64,000 nucleotides of DNA from Liolophura sinensis. Taxonomy: Eukaryota; Mollusca; Polyplacophora; Chitonida; Chitonidae. Position 1 is the first letter of the stretch. Each line of letters opens with the position of its first letter. Below the pieces are notes generated by a model. That model had not been told where the DNA came from, made no database searches, and saw only the letters and a program-made list of their open reading frames with translations. The DNA lies in assembly GCF_032854445.1 (NCBI RefSeq), contig NC_088305.1, forward strand, positions 25,444,628 to 25,508,627, in the 5' to 3' direction. A program made the position numbers and the translations under genes. This document shows positions 49,001 to 61,000 of this stretch, piece by piece.

Positions 49001-52000
49001 GATGTGAGGTGAAGCCATATAGTCCTGCCCTTCCCCAGCTTCGTCATCACACCCTATGGTTGTTTTCCTTCCTGGGTTAAGGTACTTGTCTCCCAGGAAT
49101 TTTAATACCCTTGGTGATCAGGTTGCCTTGGTCAGGGAATGGGCAGTAAGAGATCTTCAGCTTAAGGAACAGATGTTGTCAACTATATGTACAGCTGAGT
49201 GTAGGAAAGCAAATGTAGTGGACAGGAGCTCTCTAGAATAGAGGGAAGAAAGGTTGATTTTTTTATTTTATTACTAAATCAAATGTAACTGTGAACTTCA
49301 GACTCTCTTGGCCATTGGCTGAAATCCACTGAATGGTGGAGAATTGGAACATACTCTCAAGCTTTTCCTTGCTTTCCAGCTTTCGGTATAAGTGAAATAT
49401 TCTTGAGTACAGCTTGAAACACCAATTAGATAAATATATAAATAAATCAAGGTTGAGGAATTTCAGACTGTACATCTGTTATGGTTAGATGCTCTTTGTT
49501 TGTTTCTTTTGGTTAAGTAAACAACTTCATTTAGGCAATGCTGCCATATGGGTGGTTTTGTGGGGTGCAATAACAGCATTACATATACATCAATTCCAGA
49601 TTTGTCAGGAGTGTCTACATGTACATATACATCAGTTCCAGATTTGTCATGAGTTTCTACATGTACATCAGTTCCAGATTTGTCATGAGTCTCTATATAT
49701 ACTTCAATTCCAGATTTGTCACGAGTTTCTACATGTACATCAATTCCAGATTTGTCATGAGTGTCTACATGTACATGTACATCATTTCCAGATTTGTCAT
49801 GAGTTTCTACATGTTCATGTACATCAATTCCAGATTTGTCATGAGTGTCTACATGTACATGTACATCAGTTCCAGATTTGTCATGAGTTTCTACATGTAC
49901 ATCAGTTCCAGATTTGTCATGAGTTTCTACATATACATCAATTCCAGATTTGTCACGAGTTTCTACATGTGCATGTACATCATTTCCAGATTTGTCATGA
50001 GTGTCTACATGTGCATGTTTGAGTTCATGTTACTAGAAAAGCATTTAGAACTTAATGACAAAAGGTATTAGTCTCTGTAGATTCCATTTTAATGGAGACA
50101 GTGAGACCCTATACAGAGCACTAACCACACACAGTGTTAGACTTAAAGTTTGCACAGCACCAAGAAAGGCATTTGAGAGATATCAGACAGTGTACATGTA
50201 GATACATGCATATCCTTTTTATCTCCATTCTTGGAGGCCTGCCTTGATACATTTGTTGAGGAACAGATGGGTTTAATTGACCTGCACTTGACCCGATCTA
50301 AGTGCTTGTTTTGGTTGATGCCAACATGGCCTGATACCAGATACTGTCCTACAAGTTACACTTTATCTGCCTGTACAGCTTTAACCAATTAGCCGGTAAT
50401 TGTGTAATTAATTCAGGGGCAATTGATCTTGAGTGTCAAGAAGGTCTAGTGTCATGTCAGGTTGACATTTGACCCTTGACCTTTCTTCAAGGTCACACAG
50501 AGCTATCTTCTGCAAGTTGTAGCTTAGTTCTTTGTCCAAGTACAGTTTTTCTTCCTGGTAAACATGCATAACACAAGGTGTAGAATAGTTTGCATCATTT
50601 TTTGGGCAGATCTTTACATTAACTCTCTGTGACATTTAGAGGTTGGGAATGACATAGCAGGGAAGAGATTGTTATGAAAGTACAACTTCTATTTATTCAT
50701 AAATGATGTTTCAGTGCAGAAACTAACATTGTCATTGACTTTATAACGATGCCAATTTCTCCATCAAAAAGTCGTGGAGTGTCTGCTTTGTGGACAGTAG
50801 ATCCAGGGTCATTCCTGGGTTGGGTCACACCTAAGACCTTAAAAGAGGACGTTGTAGCTTCCTCACTTGGCCTTCAGCATTAAGGGGATAGTGCAGTATA
50901 ATGGCTCGGATGGGGCTACTCGGATGAAAGAGCGGTGGAAATTCGTAATGCAACAAGGAAGTGCATTACACGTACATGTACATGCTCTCTGAGAACTCCT
51001 TTGTCGTCATATGGCTGAAAAAGTGTTAAGCACAGTGTTAAACCCGAAGCACTCACTCACTCAAAAAGTCGTCTTTGAATACATAAAAGTTGTACATGCA
51101 TTAGAATCTCTTCCATGTTATAATATGCACATGTGTATCATTATATGAAGCTCAAATCATTGTTTCAAGTTATGAAAAGCACCTGTTTTTACCTGGTTTA
51201 CAATGTCTGATATCAAGAAATGGGGGGCCTGTCAGCAACATTCAGATGGTCGGGGGTTCCCCCCCCCCCCCCCCAGCTCTGCCCGGTTTCCTGCCACCGT
51301 AACGCTGGTGGTTAAGTGAATTATTCTTGAGTATACCGTAGAACACCAACCAAATAAAGAAATAAAGAATAAGCAATAGGGCAAATGTGCAGTAAATGGC
51401 CCTCTTACGTTTTCCCATTAGCCAGGATATCATCCTACCTTCCAAACAGACCTTGGAGCAACTTTCTGAGATCCATAGAAATTTCAGAATCGGGCAGACC
51501 GTGCAAATTATTCTTGGGGGAAATTTAATCATTTGCTGACTATAGGAAGCACTTCGCACACATTGGCACTGACGGTAGAACACCTACATGTACATGCATA
51601 TACTCACTTCAGTGCACTGTAAAAGAAAACATAAAATTTAACTACAGTAATTGAAAATTTGGAGGACGTGTAATTGCCCTTGGATAGATGCACGTGTACA
51701 TGTACACATAAAGTGTATTTGGCACTGATGATACGTGGAGTAAGGATGTATATATACAGTCAATGGCAGGATATTTTCTTTGACTTTGACATAAGTCATC
51801 AGGAGCATCAGGTGGGAAGAAATGAGTACAATTCAAATTAATTGTAAACAGGGCATATGCACATCTGCCTGATAATGAGGTATGGAATTTATCAATCAAA
51901 ACTGCGGACTCTTATTTTTATTTATTTATTTATTTTCTTTTGTTTATTTTGTTTATTTGTTAGATTGGTGTTTTATGCCAAACATTTGTACTCAATAATA

Positions 52001-55000
52001 TTTCACTTATATGATGAAAGCCAACATTATGGTAGAAGGAAACCCATGGCCATCCATAGGTTGCTGACAGACCGTCCCACGTACAACCAGAAAGGAATCC
52101 AGCCTGCATCAGCTGGACTTGAACTCACAGCGACCACATTGGTGCGAGGCTTCTGAGTTTCTGTGCTGCGCTGCCACGCTAACCCCTTGGCCACAGAGGC
52201 CCCAGACTCTTTGAAGTACAGTGGTAATATGTATGGCATTGTATGTTCCTGTCATTAGGGCTGTAAAACAACAGATGACACCAACCTGTACAAAACATTT
52301 ACATCCTGTACAACGTGTATATTCCAGATCTGAGATTGCAGCGTAAGTCTGGAAACCATCTTGGCAAAGTATTTATTTTCGTAACATGGTCACATTTTTT
52401 TATTTTGCGTATCAAATTCTTCAGTAGTATGCAGACGTAGATTCGTAGATTATTGGCTCTTACATTTCACACGTGCAAAAAAAAAAAAAAGCCTTTGCGT
52501 AATGGACTCCAGTTGTGAACCATTTGTGGAATCCTTATGGAGCATCAGGTTTCTCTGAATGAATCCATTCTGCCAAGTGTTTGGTTATTGCCCTTTGATA
52601 GCTCTCCTGTGTGTACTTCTGGCTTTCCTGCCTGGTTCAAGTTCCTTTGGTATTGATATAACCTGGATTGAGTGTAATCCAAACTTCTCCCAGCGTAAGG
52701 TTCTGTAAGCACATGGTTTGATTGTTTCCATTGTTTTTATGGGGTGTGATGACAGTGGGCTGTGCATTGCTGAAAGAGATGTAAAACTACAGTATGTGTA
52801 TAAGCATGTACACCTTGATGCAGTTTTACATTTTTAATAAAATATATGTATGTTCTGATCTATTCCATACGGTCTAATATAAAGTTAAATGAGAAGAAAG
52901 TCACCTGTAGAGAAATGGACAACCAGCATTGATCTGATGCACCTTCCATTGTTTCAGATGTATGCAATGTTGGACATAAAATAAGAAAAGGAGAGTGAAA
53001 AATAAGACCAAAGCAATATTAATTAAAATTTTGCTGATTCCACATTTAATGAACAGACAAATTGGGCTTTTTACATTTATCTGATTAAATCTACATGTAC
53101 AATTGCCTACAAATTTTGGCTGAATCTACTGTTCATTTAACGAAGACAGAGGGGAAGATTGTGGCTCTCTGTGCCAAGGTAAAGTGTATTATTACCATTT
53201 ACATGTACAGGTATATAAACAAAAAAAAAATAAAGTGGCATGAAAAAACTGATTGGGGCATGAGATCATATAGCAGTGCTGTCACATACTTTGTCATGTG
53301 ATGTGATATGAGCTGCCTGTCTGTCTGTCTATCCAACCCATCAACCTCAACCCCCAGGTTTGTTGAGGGTGCAGACAGCTGTTGGTGATCTGAGCCGAGA
53401 CCAGATATTCCATTGTTAATGTTTTCCTAACTGAAATGTTCCGCCCCATCCTTCTGTACTGTTCTGGAGAGAGAGGAGACAGCTGTTGTACAAGTAGACT
53501 AAACAAACATGAAGGTCATACATGTAAATCTTCTGGTTTCTAAAGGGTTTGTCACAAAATCTGGCAATGTTTCATTGGAGTGGCATGTCCTAAATGTAAA
53601 AGAAACTTTTGAAAGCTTTGTACATGTACAAAGAAAAAAAATATATATATCGATGTACTGGTTCAAATTTCTTCTTTCAAAATGGAATTTCATTACCGTA
53701 ATTCCTCAATCTTTTCGCATATGATAGAGGAACTTTCAGCGCAATTTATGCGCATTTGGAGGCATTTGGGCTTCACAAGAAATGTCATTTTATCAGTCTA
53801 CACAGATTAATGCCTGGAGAACATGCTTGAACAAACACCTTACAAATGTGAAAAAGTTGAAGAATTAGGGTTAGAACAAATTGTTGTCGTTATCACTTGA
53901 TGTACTGATTTATAATGGCAGTGTTCCTTGAACTGAAGTTGAAACCATAAACCAAAAAACATTCACTTCATTCGTGTCCTTCAGTCAACACTGGGAACAT
54001 GGGTAAAGACCTCATTTTGTGGGTCTGGTGTTATCCTTGGTCAGCAGCCGTTAAACGTACATGTTACGGGGACCACAAATCTGTCAGTTAGAATTTCTGG
54101 AACTATACATGTTGCTGTTATACTTGTATATGGGTAGTAAGTTTTAAATTTCGTCAAAAATAGTTTTGCAGACAAAAATGCCATGGCTACATGTAGCCTT
54201 CTATGTGGCTGCTGAATGTACTAGATGTTCGGTCTGTATATACATTTATGTGGCGAAAATTTATAATCTGTGCCTTAGAAAATTGTTTTGTAATGAAAAA
54301 TAAAAATTGTAATTTAATTGTGTTACAAATTTCTAAAAAGTACTAGAGGTACCTGTCCTCCAAAGAAACCTGGAAAATGCATTTTCTGTTCAAAGTGTGT
54401 GTATATCTGGACAAGAAACGCTTACATGTATATTGTGTACACGTGTATTGGTGTACTTAAATTCGGAGAATTATAGTAGAATTATGGTAGACATAGGAGA
54501 GGTTAAAGGCCAGGGGCTAAAGGTCATAAGGGTCCGTACAGATGGAAAGGTTCATCTTGCACTGAAGACAAAACATCACTTTGTCAGCCTTTCAAACTTT
54601 CTCTTTGAAATGAAAAATCACCCAGTAATCTGTTGGAAGATGTAATTTTAGGAGTTATAAAACAACTAAAGCTTTTATATTTCTGATATTGGAGTTGGGT
54701 GTAGTCATTTTATCTTTGTAAAGAATAGTTTTGACTAAAGTGATTGGAACACATGTACATTTGTATTGGTGCTTATGTTTTATCATTTGAAAGTTTATCT
54801 AAAAGCATACAAATTGTCAAAAGGCATGTCAGAAAAAAAGGACTTTCAGGGATTGTTTAGGACTGGTTTTGTGATATGAATTGCCTGACTACACATGCAT
54901 ATACATTGATCACAGGTTTCTTCTTCATTTTTCTGACACTTAAAGTTTCCTTTAGACCATGCCAATTTAATTTTTTTTTTCTTTACAAATGCATAAAAAA

Positions 55001-58000
55001 AATTTTCCATGTCAAATGAGGAAAAAATAGAAGTGAAACTTCCAGCTCATGCTGACTTTCTCCCCGACCTTAAGTGGAAAGGTCAGTCAGCAACCTGCAG
55101 ATGGTCATGGGTTTCCCCCAGGCTCTGCTCGGTTTCCTCCCACCATGATGTTTGTAGAATGTATAATTACTTACAGACACCGTTTAAAACTGTAAAAAGG
55201 TTTTGTGGGCACGAAATTGCAAACGGACGTGAACGAAATAATAAATAGAATATTGCATAGTAGAGGTTGAATACCATAAATATTGTTCTCATGAGAGGTA
55301 AAAATGATAAAAACTCGACGCTGCGTGTCTTGTGGGTTATTTCCACCTCTCACTCAAAAAATATTTATGGTATTCAACCTTCACTGTGCAATATCCTCTT
55401 TGGATTTTCGCGTTTTCAGTGTTCATGTAACTTTGGTAACAATGCATCAAGTTAGTGACGAAGTTGCCAAATGTTGATGTTTTACCTCGTTTACTCCACT
55501 TACAAAACTGACACCTTGTACATCTGTTTGCCTGTAAAAATGCACTAATTTGGCCAAATATGATTTCATTGACTGTAGCGTAATAATTGATGCTTAGATG
55601 ATGTACAAGACAAAAATCCTACATACTGTAATTCTTCAACCTTTTCGCATGGTTGCAAGGTGTTCATTCAAGCATATTCTGAAGGCATTGTTCAGTGTAG
55701 ACTGATAAAATTATATTTTTTTTTGAGGCTGTGAAATTGGCCAATCCAACGAATGTACATGTACTTTTGTCTGCAAAATCTAATTGTAAATGTGCACAAA
55801 TTGCACTGAAAGTTGCTCTTTGGCGATAAGGTCCAGGAATTAGGAAGCATGTATTCATATTGGCCAGAATTTTGTCATTATTGGCTTTCCCAGCTGTAGT
55901 ACTACATTGTGTAAATGCTCAGTCACGTTGGACCACAAGGCCTCGATAATAAGTTGACCATGGCACCTCTCATTACAACCCCATAGATTATTATTTCTCC
56001 TGCACTCTGTACACACGATACAGGAGAAACGCATACAGTTTATATGCTATTGGGATGATAGCTGCTGAGCTATGTGTGGAATTTTAATAATTTGTCAATT
56101 AAGTTAATTGTTTGGATGCTATCAGATGCGAAGAGTAGGACACTAATCAAATGAATGTTGTATTTTACTACCGGTAGGTCATGTACACGCACCCCATATA
56201 ATGGTTGCGAAATAATATAAAACATTATGGCCATATTTCACTGTAAATGAATTTCATCAAAGTCTTGTAAGGGTTTGTTAGGATTATGTGTCAAATTCAA
56301 ATTATTATAATTTATAGATTTATTTGATTGGTGTTTTACGCCATACTCAAGAATATTTCAATTATATGACGATGGCCAGCATTATGGTGAGAGGAAACCG
56401 GGCAGAGCCTGGGTAAAACCCACGGCCATCCGCAGGTTGCTGACAGACCCTCCCATGCAAATGATTACAATAGTAACAGTCATAATAATATTTGAGTGTC
56501 TGATTCAACGTCTAACGTTGGTGCAAGTAGGATGTGTGATAAGAAATCGAGGAAGAAAATGTAAATGAGGCGTGATGACTTAAGGTTTTGACTAAATTTA
56601 CATGCATATGTAAATGTAGATGTATGCTGGAGAACATGCACACTGGGTATGATAACATGTGTCTACATTGAAATATTCTACGTGTGGCATACTGAACAAT
56701 CAAAGGCCTACATGTACATGTAAGAGTCTGTCATGAGCTTCATTGATCATGAGGGCAGAAATGGTTAGCATGACAACACAGTGCAATGACACAGGAGCCT
56801 CTCACGCATGCTGCCGTTGTGAGTTCAAGTCCAGCTCATGATGGCTTCCTCTCCTGCTGTATGTGGAAAGGCCTGCCAGCAACCTGTGGATCATTGATTT
56901 TTCCCCTGGGCTCTGCTCAGTTTCCTCTCACCATAATCCTCTCACCATAATGCTGGCCATAAATAAATATTGATATTGTTTGTCCAATTTTCTGTTTCAG
57001 ATTTTTGGTCGGCGCTCCCAAAGCAGATGTGGATGCCCAGAGATATACCCAACAGAAAGACCTGGTGGTCACTACTGTGACTGGGTTTGGCAGCCTTTAT
57101 AAGTGCAGGTTATCCACCAACCCAGACGACTGCGAAAGGTTAAAACTTGGGGAGGAAAGTAAGTATAGTAGTAGCAACTGACATTTGTACAGATCCGGAG
57201 TTCAATCCTGAGACGAGTCATAGGTATCGATCGGTAAATTGGTACCACTTCATTTCGCGCTCAGAAATAGGACAGACACCAGCTGTGTGCTTTCTGTACA
57301 TGTACCCTAATTCTTCTAAATTTTAGGACAGATATCAGTAGAAGTGAAAGTCAAGAATTACATTTCTCTCCCAGTTTTTTTTGGAAAGTGAAGATGTGAA
57401 TATGTAGTTTATTAGGTAGACTAACCCTGTGAAAGAAAAAGACAGGGTATATTCCTCCTACAATTACATATATGTGTACACTGGCTAAAAATAGTGGACC
57501 AGGTGTCCCAAAAATTAGATGGATTCGAGTATATTGTATTGTATCTTCACCTGTTTCTGATTTTTTATGTTGCTCTTTGTCTGATTTTTATGTTGCCTTT
57601 TGCCTAATTTCCCTGTCCCACTTAGTCTAATTTCCCTGTCACACTTTGTCTCAATTCCCTGTTACACTTTGTCTGATTTCCATGTTTTACTTTGTCTGAG
57701 TTCCCTGATTCACTTTGCCTAATTTCTCTGTCCCACTTTGTCTAATTTCCCTGTCACACTCTGTCTGTTTTCCATGTTTCACTTTGTCTGGTTTCCATGT
57801 TTCACTTTGTCTGGTTTCCATGTTTCACTTTGTCTGATTTCCCTGTCACATTTTGTCTGATTTCCATGTTTCACTTTGTCTAATTTCCCTGTCACACTTT
57901 GTCTGTTTTCCATGTTTTACTTTGTCTGATATCCATGTTTCACTTTGTCTGATTTCCATGTTTCACTTTGTCTGATATCCATGTTTCACTTTGTCTGATT

Positions 58001-61000
58001 TCCATGTTTCACTTTGTCTAATTTCCATGTCACACTTTGTCTGATTTCCATGTTTCACTTTGTCTGATATCCATGTTTCACTTTGTCTGTTTTCCATGTT
58101 TCACTTTGTCTGATATCCATGTTTCACTTTGTCTGATTTCCCTGTCACATTTTGTCTGATTTCCATGTTTCACTCGTCTTCCAGTCTATCAAGACACGGA
58201 TCGTGTGAAGGAGAATGTCACGGATCAGTGGTTAGGTGTAGTCGTCAACAGTGAAGGACCAGAGAACAAAATTATTGTGAGTGTCTGTGGTTCTGATTTA
58301 TCTTCACTGTAATAAGACAAAATGTAGACCTCGTCAGGCTAATCTCTTGAATAACCAACCTATTTTTATGGGAATCCAAGCTGTTTACAGTAAAGCTCTG
58401 TAATTGGGGTAATTTGTCAAGAGAATAGTGCAGTTTAGTTGTTGGGCCCTCCTGTTTTTTCGTTCATAAACCTGACAAGGATTTATGTACCATTATACAA
58501 CATAGTAAGTACAGTGTTAAAACAACAATTTAAATATATGTCAATGAATTACTGGTATTCTAATTCTGTGGTGTGCATTTGAAGATGTTGCAGCACCCTA
58601 AGGATGGTCGTGGGATTCCTCCGGACTTTCTCTGTTATTGTTCCACCATAATGCTGGCTGTCCTATAAGTGAAAGTATAGGAAAGTTCTTAAATATTGCA
58701 TAAACACCAGTCGGGAAAAAATAATTGAATGAATACTTGGAGTACAGATGATACAGAATCCTGAGTAAGACCTAAAACCAGGTAAACAGGTGTTTATTTT
58801 CCTTTCTACTCCTTCCTCTCCGGCCATACGTGGGAAGGTCTTGCAGCAACCTGCGGATGGTTGTGGGTTATGAAATATTCTTGAGTACAACGTAAAACAC
58901 CAATCAAATAAATAAATTGAATCCTTTCTACTCCTTTACAGACATGTGCCCATCGGTACAAAAAACACCGTACTGCTTCTCAGCGCACAAACTGGGGTTT
59001 CGGTAAATGTCACACCTTCACAAACCGCCTTGATTATGACATGGAATGGGACGCCTGCTCTCAGCTCTCCGTTGTGGCAGGACACGAGGATTATGGGTAT
59101 TGTCAAGCTGGCACCAGCGGAATCATCGCTAATGTAAGTCCTGTATGCAGATGTTTTTTTGTTTTTTTTTTTAAAAGAAAACACAACACTAGACCAAATG
59201 TGAGGATGTACATGTATGTATAGAGAACCTCCTACATACACCTAATGACTTGTCGTCATCGGGTAACTGAAAAATGGTATGTTTACACTTTGTTTCCGGT
59301 TTGAGTAATAATAGTGTATCGCATGAACTCATAAGAATTTCAGAGTAAAAGATGATTTATGAGTTTCCTTGTTACAAAGATGCTTATTACGTCAAAAAGA
59401 AGAAAAATGGCTGTGGCCATAAGGTCAATTTTGACCTGTATGTCTTTTACTGACTAAGTGGAGCCTCCGTGGCTGAGGCGGTTAGAAAGCCAGAGTGGCC
59501 CAATGACTCAGGAGCCACTCACTGTGAGTTCAAGTCCAGCTCATGCAGGCTTTCTCTCTGGCTGTAAGTAGGAAGGTTTTTCAGTAACCTGCGGATGGTC
59601 GCAGGGTTCCCCCAGGGCTCTGCCCGGTTTCCTTCCATAATAATTCTGGCCGTAGTCATATTAGTGAAATATTCTTGAGTGAGGCATAAACCACCAATCA
59701 AATCAAAAATCAAATAAATGACTAACCAAGGCTATATTTTTTCTGTTTTTTTCTTTTAAGTAATGAAAGTGGCAGGGATTGTGACACTGACATGGTTTGT
59801 TCTAAAGATCAGTTTTGTAGGTTTTTAATAACCTCAGGATTACTATGCTGTAGTTATTGCGCAGCAGCAAAGAATAGTTGTTTATTTTGTCTATGATATT
59901 TTTGAATCGTCAAAGAAAGGTCTGAATGTTTTTTCAAGACTAACACATTCTAAGGCCAGGGAGAGTTACCCTTGTCAGTGTCTAAAACTCTTGTGCGCTA
60001 ACTAGCAGCTCAGCATAATTTTCTGATACAGTAGTTATCTCCCTTCCACGTCCATCTTTTGTATCTCTTGATGTTTTTCAGGATGGTAATGTTGTTATTG
60101 GCGCACCTGGAGCAAAGACATGGACAGGTATGAGAGCAGTGGTGCTTGATTTAACTTTGCTAGTCAGATTTTTCCTAAAAAAAATGATGGTGTGATATTT
60201 ATCTGCATACATGATTTTTGTTGTTTGTACAAGGCTATCATACAGATGCTGCACATGGTGATGATACAGTCTTTTATTTGTTATTTGCCCTTGCTGGATC
60301 AGTTGGGTGTGGCATGCTTTACTGTGTTAAACCTTTGCGGGATTAGTTGGGTGTGGCATGTTTTACTGTGTTAAGCCCTTGCTGGATCAGTTGGGTCTGG
60401 CATATTTTACTGTGCTAAGCCCTTGCTGGATCAGTTGGGTATGCCATAATTTACTGTTTTAGCCCTTTGCTGGATCAGTTGGGTGTGCCATATTTTACTG
60501 CGAGTTGCTCTGTCAGTCGGTCAGATTTTTGAACGCATGATAATGGTTTAATGTAACTTTGACAATATTGCAGTCATATTGTGACAAGAACAACAGCAAT
60601 CAATAAATAAATAAATAACCAGAATAGCTAGAATAACTGTAGGCATAGTTACAGGGTAAGATTTGAGCATTAACTTTTAACCTTAAATATTGCAGGGATG
60701 TTATTTAAGAAGTACGACACAGAAGAATTAATCTCAGGGTTGGGTTGGAAGAGAACACCCGTGGAGAAAGGAGAAAACCCACCTGTGCCTTTCTTTTCTT
60801 ACTTAGGTAAGCAGTGCGGCTGTGACGATGGTTGTAAACTCTTGAATGACAAAATTAAAGTAAAGCCAGATTGTTGAGTACACTCAGAAGCTTCTCTCCT
60901 ATGTCGTCACTGTGAGCTCAAGTGCAGCTCATGCTGCCTTCCCCTCCAGTTGTGCCAGAACTGCCAGTAATCTGTGGCTCTTCATGGGTTTAACCCAGCC

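Larger units (their letters stand above)
28048..57000 (+). other. Integrin alpha intron 1, 28,953 bp
   Basis: Donor GTGAGT, acceptor TTTTCTGTTTCAG. Nearly half the window. It carries most of the SINEs, the MITE-derived array at 40839, an inverted-repeat pair at 34160/35370 and several minisatellites. No nested gene was recognised; a 75-codon open frame with two hydrophobic stretches at 28149 has no support. Confidence 0.93.

Noticed and set aside
49489-50071. 177- and 150-codon frames rich in His/Cys or Tyr/Met
   Set aside because: Two overlapping frames over a 36/42-bp minisatellite; both are products of the repeat.
58936-59241. Minus-strand 101-codon frame overlapping integrin exon 4
   Set aside because: Antisense shadow of a conserved integrin exon.
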